In this document: in pieces, positions 8,218 through 20,471 of the stretch
How positions within the stretch are numbered: the stretch's first letter is position 1
Layout of the letters: each line of letters opens with the position of its first letter
Source of the DNA: Massilia atriviolacea
GTDB taxonomy: Bacteria > Pseudomonadota > Gammaproteobacteria > Burkholderiales > Burkholderiaceae_D
Assembly: GCF_003953935.1 (NCBI RefSeq)
Contig: NZ_RXLQ01000008.1
Span: 248,001-312,000 of the forward strand
Length of the DNA: 64,000 nt
Direction of reading: 5' to 3'
Notes under the pieces: model-generated
Database searches by the model: none
Told to the model about the DNA's origin: nothing
Seen by the model: only the letters and a program-made list of their open reading frames with translations
Position numbers and translations under genes: made by a program

Positions 8218-8574
8218 TTATCTGGTGACGCCGGTATTGCAGCCGATATAGATCCAGTCATCGTTGCCCGCGTCCACCCCCAGCAGCGCGGCGGAGAACC
8301 CGGAACCCCACGGCTGACCGGAATCCCAGGAGCCGCCGGACGACGATTTGGTCACTTCGATCGCTTTTATCCATGCTTGCGGATTGCCTGGCTGGCTGCC
8401 GCTGTAGATTGCCACGGCAAGTCTGACCATGCCCTGAAAGTTTTCGGTCCAGCTGATGTGGGCCCGGCCTTGATATTCGTACAGATTAATCCCGAACGCG
8501 GCGCTGGTGCTGGCCGACACGGGATTGACGCTGCTTGCTTCCACTTGCGCGATGTTGAGAGATTGATTACCCAT
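8218..8574 (-). CDS. Unknown small beta-rich protein (118 aa)
   Basis: The product is 118 residues. ATG 8574 is preceded by a near-perfect Shine-Dalgarno (CAGGAGAA, 6 bases away), so I prefer it to a start 11 codons upstream. No signal peptide or membrane segment is visible; there is a single Cys near the C-terminus (YIGCNTG). The sequence is rich in Ser, Gly, Asn and Trp, with alternating hydrophobic strands such as RAHISWTENF and MVRLAVAIYSGSQPG, resembling small beta-sandwich or lectin-like folds. I do not recognise the family. It stands alone, downstream in orientation of a 264-base gap of lower GC, which suggests possible acquisition. Confidence 0.68.
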   Translation of the reverse strand: MGNQSLNIAQVEASSVNPVSASTSAAFGINLYEYQGRAHISWTENFQGMVRLAVAIYSGSQPGNPQAWIKAIEVTKSSSGGSWDSGQPWGSGFSAALLGVDAGNDDWIYIGCNTGVTR

Positions 8575-8838
8575 ATTTAATTCTCCTGAGATTAAGCGAT
8601 TAAACATGAAAAATACATATGCCCTGCATGAGGCGCTCGCCTACAAGCTGCCGCGAACATCTACTGCAAAAAATCATGGAAGATCGAAAGCGAAAACCGT
8701 CCCGTTCCCGTTATGCGAACATGATGCCGATGGCCGGTCCGTATCGCTTATGAAATCGATTATAGGCGCGCGCCGCTGGAAAACGGCCTCATTCCATACT
8801 CTCAGTTCGGCTAGCATCGGGCGCATGCGCCGCACGTG

Positions 8839-9615
8839 CTATCGCAGGCCGTAGCGCGCGCGCAGCGCCTGCAGGCTGCCATTCTTTTCCAGGCGGGCGA
8901 TCGCCGCGTTGATGCGCGCCAGGTCGTCCTCGGTGGTGCTGGCGCGGCTGAGCATCAGGTGCACCGGCGCCTGCGCCAGCACGAAGGGCAGCTGGCGCAG
9001 CGCCAGCCGCTGGCGCTGCGCTTCGTACATGATGGCGGCGCGGTCGCCCATGATCAGCGGCGCGCGCCCGGCGCCGAGCATGCGCAAGCCCTGGTCGAAG
9101 CTGCCGAATTCGAACAGGCGTCCGGCGGCGCGCAGGCCCGGTGCGGCGCGCGCGAAGTCCTGCCCGTACCAGCCGACGCGCGGCGCCAGTACCGCCGCCT
9201 GGCCGCGCGCCAGGGCCGCCATGCCGTTGATGCCGGCGTAGCGCGCATAGTCGCGCGCCAGCGCGAACAGCGCCACCGTCTCGTGGCGGTAGGCGTTGGA
9301 AAAGCGCGCAAAACGGCGCCGTTCGGGCGTGTCGGTGGCGGCCAGCATGAGGTCGAATTCGCCGCGCTCGAACAGCAGGGCGCGCCGCACCGACGGCAGC
9401 GGCGGCGCCGTGACCAGGGTGCAGCCGGCTTCCTTGAGGATGGCCTTGGCCATGTCCATATCGAGCCCGGTCTGCAGGTTCTCTTCGTTGGTGTAGGAGT
9501 AGGGCGGCCACTCTTCGCTGACCATGTTGAGCGCGCGGCTGCAGGCGCCGGCGTGCGCACACGCCAGCAGGCAGGCCGCGGCCAGCAGCGCTCTTACAGT
9601 GCGCGCAGGCGCCAT
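8839..9615 (-). CDS. Periplasmic solute-binding protein, SBP_bac_3 type
   Basis: The 258-residue product begins with a signal peptide (MAPARTVRALLAAACLLACAHAG). It then shows the class 3 solute-binding pattern: NMVSEEWPPYSYTNEENLQ, GLDMDMAKAILKEAGC and FERGEFDLMLAATDTPER, ending with the usual AIARLEKNGSLQALRARYG. Such proteins bind amino acids for ABC transporters or serve as sensor inputs. No permease or ATPase gene is adjacent. The ATG at 9615 lies inside the end of the preceding methyltransferase gene (22-base overlap), so translation is probably coupled. The ligand cannot be told from sequence. Confidence 0.82.
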   Translation of the reverse strand: MAPARTVRALLAAACLLACAHAGACSRALNMVSEEWPPYSYTNEENLQTGLDMDMAKAILKEAGCTLVTAPPLPSVRRALLFERGEFDLMLAATDTPERRRFARFSNAYRHETVALFALARDYARYAGINGMAALARGQAAVLAPRVGWYGQDFARAAPGLRAAGRLFEFGSFDQGLRMLGAGRAPLIMGDRAAIMYEAQRQRLALRQLPFVLAQAPVHLMLSRASTTEDDLARINAAIARLEKNGSLQALRARYGLR

Positions 9616-10751
9616 AGCGAAGTCAGTTCGGCGGCGCGCGCGGCATGCAGCGGGTCGGCGGCGTCGCTGGCGCGCGGATGGGTGGGACGCACATCGATGC
9701 GCTCGGCCACCTGCAGGCCGCCGGCCGCGATCAGCGCCAGCAATTGCTCGCGCGGGCGCAGGCCGAGGTGCTCGGCCAGGTCGGACAGGATCAGCCAGCC
9801 CTCGCCGCCGGGCGCCAGGTGGGCCGCCAGGCCGTTCAGGAAGCCCTTGAGCATGCGGCTGTCCGGATCGTACACCGCGTATTCGATGGAGGAACTCGGG
9901 CGTCCCGGCAGCCATGGCGGATTGCACACCACCAGGTCGGCGCGGCCCGGCGGGAACAGGTCGGCCTGCAGCACCTGCACCGAATCGGCCAGGCCGAGGC
10001 GCTGCAGGTTTTCGCGCGCGCAGGACAGCGCGCGCGCATCCATGTCGGTGGCCACCACGTGCTTGACGCCGCGCCGCGCCAGCACGGCCGCCAGCACGCC
10101 GGTGCCGGTGCCGATGTCGAACGCCAGCGCGCACCCGGGCGCCAGCGGCGCCTCGGCCACCAGCGCCACGTACTCGCCGCGGATCGGCGAGAACACGCCG
10201 TAGTGCGGGTGAATGCGCGCGTCCAGCGCGCCAATCTCGACCCCGTTCTTGCGCCATTCGTGGGCCCCGATCAGGCCGAGCAGCTCGCGCATGGAGGCCA
10301 CGAAGGCGTCGTCGCCGCGTCCGTAAGCTTCGTTGCAGGCTTGCCTGACGTCGGGCGCGCGCCGCAGCGGCACCGTGTAGTCGGCCTCGAACGGCAGCAG
10401 CAGCATGGCCAGCGTGCGCGCGCGCTGCGACTGGGCCTGGCGGTGCAGGTGGAAGGCGTCGGCCGGCGAGGCGGGCACCTTGGGCGCCCTGGCGCGGCCG
10501 CCTTTATGGTCGGCGCGGCGCGCCAGCGCCTGCAGCAGCTGGCGCGCGTTGTGGAAGTCGCCGCGCCAGAGCAGGGCGGTGCCTTCGCAGGCAAGGCGGT
10601 AGGCCACGTCGGCCGGGGTCTTGTCGTCGGCGATGACGACCTTCCTGGGCGGCGGCATGCCGCTCTCGGAGCGCCAGCGCGCGCTGCGCGGCTGGCCTTC
10701 TTCGGTCCAGTGGATGCGCGCCGGGGCGTCGGCAGTGTGTTCAGGTGGCAT
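9594..10751 (-). CDS. Class I SAM-dependent methyltransferase
   Basis: This 385-residue protein has an N-terminal domain of about 170 residues and a Rossmann methyltransferase domain. Motif I is AFDIGTGTGVLAAVLARRG, followed by ATDMDARAL, and motif IV is NPPWLPG. An NPPW/NPPY motif points to methylation of an exocyclic amino nitrogen or a glutamine, as in rRNA N-methyltransferases of the RsmC/RlmG type or PrmC/PrmB. The substrate is unknown. It overlaps the downstream solute-binding gene by 22 bases, an odd partnership with no evident functional link. Confidence 0.82.
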   Translation of the reverse strand: MPPEHTADAPARIHWTEEGQPRSARWRSESGMPPPRKVVIADDKTPADVAYRLACEGTALLWRGDFHNARQLLQALARRADHKGGRARAPKVPASPADAFHLHRQAQSQRARTLAMLLLPFEADYTVPLRRAPDVRQACNEAYGRGDDAFVASMRELLGLIGAHEWRKNGVEIGALDARIHPHYGVFSPIRGEYVALVAEAPLAPGCALAFDIGTGTGVLAAVLARRGVKHVVATDMDARALSCARENLQRLGLADSVQVLQADLFPPGRADLVVCNPPWLPGRPSSSIEYAVYDPDSRMLKGFLNGLAAHLAPGGEGWLILSDLAEHLGLRPREQLLALIAAGGLQVAERIDVRPTHPRASDAADPLHAARAAELTSLWRLRAL

Positions 10752-10773
10752 TGGGGCGATCGGTCAGTATTGC

Positions 10774-10810
10774 GAAAAAAACGGCAAGCGCCCCGTGCGC
10801 ACACGGGGCG
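10774..10810 (-). terminator. Rho-independent terminator after the 279-aa gene
   Basis: A perfect 9-bp stem CGCCCCGTG / CACGGGGCG (10789-10797 and 10802-10810) with loop CGCA is followed on the minus strand by CTTGCCG and seven T. It closes the transcript of the gene at 10846-11685 and lies just before the methyltransferase start. Confidence 0.85.
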
Positions 10811-10845
10811 TCAATCTACGTATTATACGTGGGCTTGGAGCGCTG

Positions 10846-11685
10846 TCAGGCGCGCGCCAGCATGCCGGCGCCCGCCGGCGCGCTGCCGTAGGAGCTGGCC
10901 AGGGCCTTGCTGCGGTCTTGCGCAGGCGGCTCCGGCTGGTCGGCGCGCGGACGCGGCGCCAGCAGGGCGGCACTGTCGACCAGGCGCAACAGGCGCAGGC
11001 TGAGATTGCCGCCGTTTTCCCCGGAGGCGCCGTTGACGTTGGCCTCCAGTTCGCGTCCGAGCAGCTTGAACAGGTCGTCCAGGCTGCCGGGGTACTTGAC
11101 TGGCGGCAGCGGCTTGCCGGTCAGGACCAGCACGTCGGGCAAGGCAATCCTGTCCGGACGGGCGCCGGCCGGCGCCTCGCCGGTCTCTTGCGTGGCCGCG
11201 CCGGCGCTGGCTTCGTACCTGACTTCCAGCTCGAAGTCGAAGCTGCGGCCATCGGCCGTGACCAGCTGGCCGGTGCCGATGAAACTGGCCGACTCCTGCA
11301 GCGAAAAGGCGCTGCTGCGCACGCTGCCGGCCTGCGTGTTCGCTGCCGCAAACGCCGACTGCGCCTGCACCGCCACGGCGTCGAACCTGACCGTGGCGCC
11401 CTTGGCGGCATCGCCGAACAGCTTGCCGACAAAGGTATCGAGAAAACCTTGCGCCGACTCGACGGTGGAGCTGGCCAGCTCGCCCACCCGGTTCATCATG
11501 CTCTGTGGCGACAAGCTGACGTTATCGTTGTACAGCGACACCGGATCGACCACCGGCATGCGCGGGGCGATATTGCCGCTGGCCGGCGTCAGCTGCGCGC
11601 CCACCGACCGGCCGCCAGCCTGCACGGCGGCAGGAAGGAGGGCGGAAGCGGGCGCACGGGCGCTCAGGGCGGACAAAAAAGACAT
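10846..11685 (-). CDS. Hypothetical protein with ADGRSFDFELEV motif (279 aa)
   Basis: The 279-residue product has no recognised catalytic motif. It has an Ala/Ser-rich N-terminus (not a classical signal peptide), a helical middle (MMNRVGELASSTVESAQGFLDTFVGKLFG), then a beta segment FIGTGQLVTADGRSFDFELEV and a later LVLTGKPLPPVKYPG. The pattern G-x-V-x-TADGR-x-x-x-F-x-L recurs in uncharacterised proteobacterial proteins with ties to flagella or the cell surface; that link is only recollection. The Ala/Pro-rich tail is probably disordered. The gene is monocistronic with its own terminator. GC3 matches the chromosome. Confidence 0.6.
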   Translation of the reverse strand: MSFLSALSARAPASALLPAAVQAGGRSVGAQLTPASGNIAPRMPVVDPVSLYNDNVSLSPQSMMNRVGELASSTVESAQGFLDTFVGKLFGDAAKGATVRFDAVAVQAQSAFAAANTQAGSVRSSAFSLQESASFIGTGQLVTADGRSFDFELEVRYEASAGAATQETGEAPAGARPDRIALPDVLVLTGKPLPPVKYPGSLDDLFKLLGRELEANVNGASGENGGNLSLRLLRLVDSAALLAPRPRADQPEPPAQDRSKALASSYGSAPAGAGMLARA

Positions 11686-11789
11686 GATGGCCAGACAATA
11701 AAAATGTTGCGGTACTGACCATAACGGCAGCCATGCCGATTACTTTAGTTATTTTTCTATTATTTTTTTATTGCCTTGAGGCATCTCAA

Positions 11790-12002
11790 TCAATGGTGAT
11801 GGGACCATTGCCCTTCTGGCGAAGCGAGATAGGATTCAACAGCGTCCTTGCTTCCTGTCGCATGGCGCTTCAGTTCGCCGCAGCCGCACACGCCCTGGTA
11901 AGGCTGGATGTGGGAGCAGGCGGACACTTTCTGCAGGAAGACTTTGACAGGTTTCTCGCACTTGACGCATTTGAAGGTCAGCACGCGGGCGGGTTTTGAC
12001 AT
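11790..12002 (-). CDS. Small zinc-ribbon-like protein (70 aa)
   Basis: The 70-residue product has cysteines arranged as a possible zinc ribbon: KCVKCEKPV near the start and CGCGE in the second half, with an additional CSHIQPY. It is basic, without signal peptide or membrane segment, and ends in three His. I chose ATG 12002; an in-frame ATG ten codons upstream would add a less protein-like N-terminus. A Zn-ribbon of this size could bind nucleic acid or protein, but no partner gene indicates which. Confidence 0.6.
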   Translation of the reverse strand: MSKPARVLTFKCVKCEKPVKVFLQKVSACSHIQPYQGVCGCGELKRHATGSKDAVESYLASPEGQWSHHH

Positions 12003-12127
12003 GGGAAAGATCCGGACGTAAAAAACGCGCATTTTATCACCGGGGTGCGCCGACGCAGTCAACTGCTGGCCTGGCGCAGCGTTAATGGAGCAGGCCCTCG
12101 GGCGCCGTCATTGAGACAGGAAGCAAC

Positions 12128-12280
12128 ATGAACAGCGACAAGCAACCAAGCAAGGAAAGCGTGCGCCAGTGGCTGCGCGCGCAGATCGCCCAGCGCCGGC
12201 CGCCGCCCGACGCGCAGGAGATCCGGCGCGAGCTCGGATGGGAACTGGCCAAAGTGCGCCCGGCCAAGGCCAAGCGCTAG
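12128..12280 (+). CDS. Very small basic protein (50 aa)
   Basis: The 50-residue frame starts MNSDKQPSKESVRQWLRAQ and ends ELAKVRPAKAKR. It has a good Shine-Dalgarno (AGGAAG at 12118-12123, 4 bases before ATG) and codons typical of the chromosome. The centre QRRPPPDAQEIRRELGW resembles a short helix-turn-helix-sized segment, but is too short to call. It stands alone on the plus strand between two minus-strand genes. No family is recognised. Confidence 0.5.
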   Translation: MNSDKQPSKESVRQWLRAQIAQRRPPPDAQEIRRELGWELAKVRPAKAKR

Positions 12281-12314
12281 TTCCTCCCGTTTTTTACACC
12301 GTCCTTGGCACCGC

Positions 12315-16063
<3,749 letters not shown>

Positions 16064-16067
<4 letters not shown>

Positions 16068-17338
16068 ACGCCGTCCCCATGTGCGCCGGGCAGCATCAGC
16101 TCCGCGAAAGCGCTCAACTGGTCGGGCGGGGCCTCGTCGCCGAAGCGCTGGCGGTACAGGCGGCGGAAAATATCGTCCGGCTGGATCTGCGCCAGCTGCT
16201 CCAGCGAGAGCGCCGTGCCTGCCTCGCCCGCGTCATTGTGCCTGCGGGTCGGTTCGATTTTCGCCAGGCGCACCGGCTTGCCGGCGATGGCCGCCTCCAC
16301 CCGGCCGCGCAGGCCAGGCTCCGGCGCGTCCAGCAGGACCCGCACTTCGAGGAAGGGCTGGGCCGGCAGCGGCAAGTCTTCCAGCTCGAGCGCGGCGAGG
16401 GCGGCCAGTGCTTCTTCCAGCGGCGCCGGTTGCGGCGGCACGCGCAGCAGGTCGACCGCGCGCGGCACCAGGAGCGCCTCGACCTCGGCGGCGCCGCCGG
16501 CCAGGTCGATGCGCAGGATCTGGTGGCGGTAGGCGACTTCGGAAAACGACAGCGGCAGCGGGCTGCCGCTGTAGCGCACCTGTTGCTTCTGGCCGACGCG
16601 CTGCGCCAGGTGCAGGTGGCCCAGCGCGGCGTAGGCGATGGCCGGGTCGAAGATCGCCGCCGGCAGCGCTTCGGTGCCGCCGATGACGATGCGGCGCTCG
16701 GAGTCGAGCGAGGCCTGGCCGTCGACCATGTGGCAGTGGCCCATGGCGACCACCACCTGGCCGTTCCGGCAGCGCGCCTGCGCCAGTTCGAATACCTGCC
16801 GGTAGAGCAGGGCGATGCCGTTCAGGTAAGGGTCGGGCGGCGGCGGCGCCTGCGCTCCGTCGGCCAGCGGGGCGGACGCGGGCAGGCGCGGCACGTCGCC
16901 CGGACGCAGGAAGGGGATCGCGATGCACCACGCGGCCACCGCGCCGCTGGCGTCGTGCAGCGGCACGATCAGGCGTTCGAGGTCGATCTCGCCGTCGCGC
17001 CGGCGCGCAACGTGGCCGACCACGGTGGTGCCGTAGGCGTCGAGCAGCGGCGCCGGCGCTTCCAGGCGGCCCGGCGAATCGTGGTTGCCGGCGATGATGA
17101 CGATGTCGAGCTGCGGCGCACGGCCGCGGGCCTGCTGCAAGAAGCGGTACAGCTGCTTTTGCGAGGCGGCGGACGGATTCGCGGTGTCGAACACATCGCC
17201 GGCCACCAGCAGGGCGTCGGGGCGCTCCAGCACGATGGTGTCGAGCAGCCAGTCGAGGAAACACTGGTGCTCGTAGGTACGGTCGTGATTGTGGAGAGTC
17301 TGGCCGAGATGCCAGTCGGAGGTGTGCAGCAGGCGCAT
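16064..17338 (-). CDS. sbcD: SbcCD nuclease subunit SbcD
   Basis: SbcD supplies the Mn-dependent nuclease active site. The 424-residue protein has the calcineurin-like phosphoesterase motifs in order: TSDWHLGQ at the N-terminus, AGDVFDTANPS, IIAGNHDSPGRLEA, MGHCHMVDG and LGHLHLAQRVG. The C-terminal third is the capping region. It is first in a two-gene operon with sbcC. The 144-base gap to the divergent ankyrin gene holds both promoters. Confidence 0.95.
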
Positions 17339-17482
17339 AGGGTTCTTGAAGCGGAGGACAGGCGCTCAATATAGCGCATGTTGGCGGTCTGGCCCGGCGC
17401 GCCGTGTTTTGCTATCGACGTGGAAAGTTCATTTGTCCTTTGGCATAATTGAAAACTTTTCCACGAATTCATCAGGCGCCGC

Positions 17483-20194
17483 ATGCAAACCTCTCTCTTT
17501 CTGCGTCAACAACTCAACAAGGCCATTGCGGCCGGCGACCTGGCGGCCGTCGCGCTGGCCGTGGAGGAGTGCAAGGGGGCCGGCGCCAGCCGCTTTGCCG
17601 AGGTATTCGCCCCGGAGGACCTCGACGATGGGTCGGCGCTGCCCTTGTTCGAGGCGGTTCGCTGCGGGCAGGACGACATCGTCGCTTTCCTGCTGGCGCA
17701 GGGATGCGACCTGGAGCAGCGCGACAAGGCGGGCGCCACGCCGCTGTTCCAGGCCTGCGCCGCCAGGCAGATGGCGGTGGCCGGACAGCTGATACAGGCG
17801 GGCGCGGATATCCGCGCGACCAGCGCGCTCGGCACCCGCGTGCTCGACATGGTGCTGGCCGGCGGCACGGCGGAGCAGGTCGCTTGGTTCGAGCGGCAGG
17901 GCGTGGCGCTGGCCTCGGTCGACGACAGAGGCAACACGGCCCTGCATTATGCCTGCCGGTCCGGCAATGTCGCGCTGGCGATGCGGGTCCACGCGCACTG
18001 CGGCATCGGATTCGACTGCGCCGCCCTCGACGGGCGCCGGCCGCTCGACTGGTGCGCCAGCTACGCCTTGTTTGCCGCGATCGTCGCGCGCTATCCGGGC
18101 ATCGCGCCCGACATCCGTTTCGGCAACGGCAGCTGTTCGCTGCATGCGTTCGCAAAGCGCGGCAGCCGCGAGATCGTGTGCCATCTGCTCGATGGCGGCA
18201 GCGATGCAAGACAAGTCGATGGGTACGGCAACAGTGTCATGCATGCGGCCGTCGCCTCGCACCAGGCGCAGCTGGTGCAGGAACTGTTGCGCAGGAAGCT
18301 GCCGGTGGAGGGCCGCAACACCTATAACTACCGGCCCCTGCATTGGGCCGCCATGCAGGGCGACCTGGACATCGTCAAGCTGCTGGTGGAGCAGGGCGGC
18401 GCCAAGGTCAACGTCAAAGGCAACCACAATTTCATCATCCGCGAAACCAAGACGCCGCTCTACATGGCGATCGAAGAAGGCCACGCCGACGTGGCGCGCT
18501 ACCTGGTGCAGCGGGGCGCCGACCTCGATGCCCTGAACGACCAGTCGAACCGGACCGCCGTGCACGCCGCCGCCGGGCGGGGCGACGCGGCGCTGCTGCG
18601 CTTCCTGCTCGAACGCGGCGCATCGCCGAACGGGGTCAACCGCGATCCCGCGCGCACCAGCGCCGACTTTTTTACCTTTCCGCTGGCGAACGCCGCGAAT
18701 GCCGAGGTGGTCGATGTGCTGATCGCATCCGGCGCCGACTTGCACGCCGAAAATTCTCATTGGATGAGGCCGCACGGCGCCTTGCGTTCCCTGGTCGGGC
18801 TGGTCGATAAGCAGGACCTGGAAACGGCATGGGGGCGCGGGCGGCTGCTGGCGATCGAGGCGCTGCTGCGCCATGGCGCCAGCCTGACCGACGGCGCCGG
18901 CCAGGTGATCGATGACGCCAAATGCGTCGAGGTCACGCGCCTGCTGCGCGCGGCCGAGCAGCGCCGGCTGGCCCCGGCGGCCGGATCGGCGCAAGCCGAG
19001 GCCGGCCGCGAGCGTCGCGCCTTCGTCATGGACATGGCCAATCTGATGAGCGGCGGCCGCCATGAAGAGCGCATGCGGGAGCGGGAAACGGAATTGCGCC
19101 GCACGGGCCTGGGTATCGCCCTGTTCCAGCAAGCCCTCCATTGCAGCAAGGTCGACAAGCTCGAGATGGTGATCGACTTATTGCACGAGGCCGATACCGA
19201 AGCCGTCAACTACGCCAGCGCGGACAGCTACCATGACGAGGCGACCACCCTGCATCGCGTCCTCAGCAGCTTCGGCTACTACCAGCCGGAGCGGGGCGAT
19301 GCGCCGATCGCGATGCTGCGCCAGTGCGTCAAGCTGCTGCTCGAGAAGGGCGCCAATCCGGATGCGCTCGAGTCGCTGTACGACGAGACCCCGTTCCACA
19401 AGGCGGCCAAGGTGGCCTGCGGCGCGTATGGACGCGGATGCCCTGACGACGATGCCGCCGTGCTGGCCATGCTGGAGGACTTCAGCGCCGCCGGCGCCAA
19501 TCCGAACATCCCCAACGAAGATGGCGCCCATGCGATCGACCTGCTCCAGCATCCGGAGCTGGTGGCGTGGATGCGCGCGCGCCAGGGCCGCCATGGCGAC
19601 TATCCGGACGCCTTGTTCCGTGCGGCCGGTGCGTACGACGCCGACCGGCTCGCCGCCCTGATCGGCGGCGCCGGCAACCGCTTCGGCGTGAATGCGCATG
19701 GCTGCGACCTGCTTGCGTACTGGGCGATGGATACCACGCGCGAGGTCGACTGGCCGAAGGCCTTGCGCGTGCTGGCGATTTTGGAGGAACACGGTTTCGT
19801 CGCCAACGCGCGCAGGGACGATGGCGGTACGGCGCTGAGCCTGGCTTGCCAGAAGGGATCGCTCCTGGCGGCGGAATGGCTGCTGTCGCATTACGCATGG
19901 GACTTGAATGCGCAGGACGATGGCGGCCGCGTGCCGCTGGGTTTGCTGGTGGCGGCGGATTATCCGACGGTGCTGGACGGCCACATGACGCCCAAGGCGT
20001 TCCGGGCCAGGCGCGATGCGCTCGCCGTCGCCATGGTCAGGCAGGGCGCGCGCCTGGACCTGGCCGATGACGATGGCCGAACGCCGCTGAGCCTGTGCAC
20101 GACGGCAGGCTTGCGGCAGGCGCTGGAACGGGCGGCGCGCGCTGCCGCGAAGGCGGCGCAGAAAAGCCAGCGGGGCAGGGCTGCCGGCGCGTAG
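17483..20194 (+). CDS. Large ankyrin-repeat protein (903 aa)
   Basis: The 903-residue product is built almost entirely of ankyrin repeats. Clear units include ALPLFEAVRCGQDDIVAFLL, ATPLFQACAARQMAVAGQLI, NTALHYACRSGNVALAMRV, RPLHWAAMQGDLDIVKLLVE, TPLYMAIEEGHADVARYLVQ, TAVHAAAGRGDAALLRFLLE and, near the end, GTALSLACQKGSLLAAEWLL. A region without repeats at about 490-560 (rich in Arg/Glu, with HEERMRERETELRRTG) splits them into two arrays. There is no signal peptide, membrane segment or catalytic domain, so it should be cytosolic or delivered by a non-Sec route. No secretion, toxin or immunity genes are adjacent. A CATAAT box sits about 30 bases upstream. The role is unknown beyond protein-protein binding. 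Confidence 0.88.
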   Translation: MQTSLFLRQQLNKAIAAGDLAAVALAVEECKGAGASRFAEVFAPEDLDDGSALPLFEAVRCGQDDIVAFLLAQGCDLEQRDKAGATPLFQACAARQMAVAGQLIQAGADIRATSALGTRVLDMVLAGGTAEQVAWFERQGVALASVDDRGNTALHYACRSGNVALAMRVHAHCGIGFDCAALDGRRPLDWCASYALFAAIVARYPGIAPDIRFGNGSCSLHAFAKRGSREIVCHLLDGGSDARQVDGYGNSVMHAAVASHQAQLVQELLRRKLPVEGRNTYNYRPLHWAAMQGDLDIVKLLVEQGGAKVNVKGNHNFIIRETKTPLYMAIEEGHADVARYLVQRGADLDALNDQSNRTAVHAAAGRGDAALLRFLLERGASPNGVNRDPARTSADFFTFPLANAANAEVVDVLIASGADLHAENSHWMRPHGALRSLVGLVDKQDLETAWGRGRLLAIEALLRHGASLTDGAGQVIDDAKCVEVTRLLRAAEQRRLAPAAGSAQAEAGRERRAFVMDMANLMSGGRHEERMRERETELRRTGLGIALFQQALHCSKVDKLEMVIDLLHEADTEAVNYASADSYHDEATTLHRVLSSFGYYQPERGDAPIAMLRQCVKLLLEKGANPDALESLYDETPFHKAAKVACGAYGRGCPDDDAAVLAMLEDFSAAGANPNIPNEDGAHAIDLLQHPELVAWMRARQGRHGDYPDALFRAAGAYDADRLAALIGGAGNRFGVNAHGCDLLAYWAMDTTREVDWPKALRVLAILEEHGFVANARRDDGGTALSLACQKGSLLAAEWLLSHYAWDLNAQDDGGRVPLGLLVAADYPTVLDGHMTPKAFRARRDALAVAMVRQGARLDLADDDGRTPLSLCTTAGLRQALERAARAAAKAAQKSQRGRAAGA

Positions 20195-20221
20195 CAGATG
20201 CTTGCGCGTTTGCCGGGCGCT

Positions 20222-20413
20222 TCACTGCGCAGGTGGAGGAACGACGTGACTGACTTGCACAACGGCGCGTGTCGCCAGTGCGTGGGAAATGCCGACATGT
20301 GGGCCGGAGACATCCTTCTTGTCGCGTGTGATGATGGGCCGCCCGGTCCCGTTGGCAGTAGCCTCAATGATCGCGCCATTCGTCTGGATTACCTTCGGTC
20401 CCGTGCGTCGCAA
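20222..20413 (-). CDS. Doubtful small ORF downstream of the diguanylate cyclase
   Basis: This 63-codon frame starts at TTG and reads MRRTGPKVIQTNGAIIEATA and on to HVVPPPAQ. Third-position GC and the alternating beta-like composition look weakly coding. There is no Shine-Dalgarno and no recognised family. It lies in the 277-base gap between the convergent ankyrin and diguanylate cyclase genes. It may be noise or a degraded gene end. Confidence 0.2.
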   Translation of the reverse strand: MRRTGPKVIQTNGAIIEATANGTGRPIITRDKKDVSGPHVGISHALATRAVVQVSHVVPPPAQ

Positions 20414-20471
20414 AAAGGCGGGTGCGAGGTTTCTGCGAGCGGGTGCTTGGCCGGGAGCCTAGCGCCGACCG

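Noticed and set aside
8606-8854. 82-codon frame after the unknown beta-rich gene
   Set aside because: Codon use and composition are not protein-like, and it overlaps the solute-binding gene end. I treat the gap 8575-8838 as non-coding.
11740-11790. Terminator after the small zinc-ribbon gene
   Set aside because: Hairpins TTGAG/CTCAA and CAATGGT/ACCATTG are present but on the minus strand the following tract is A-rich, not T-rich.
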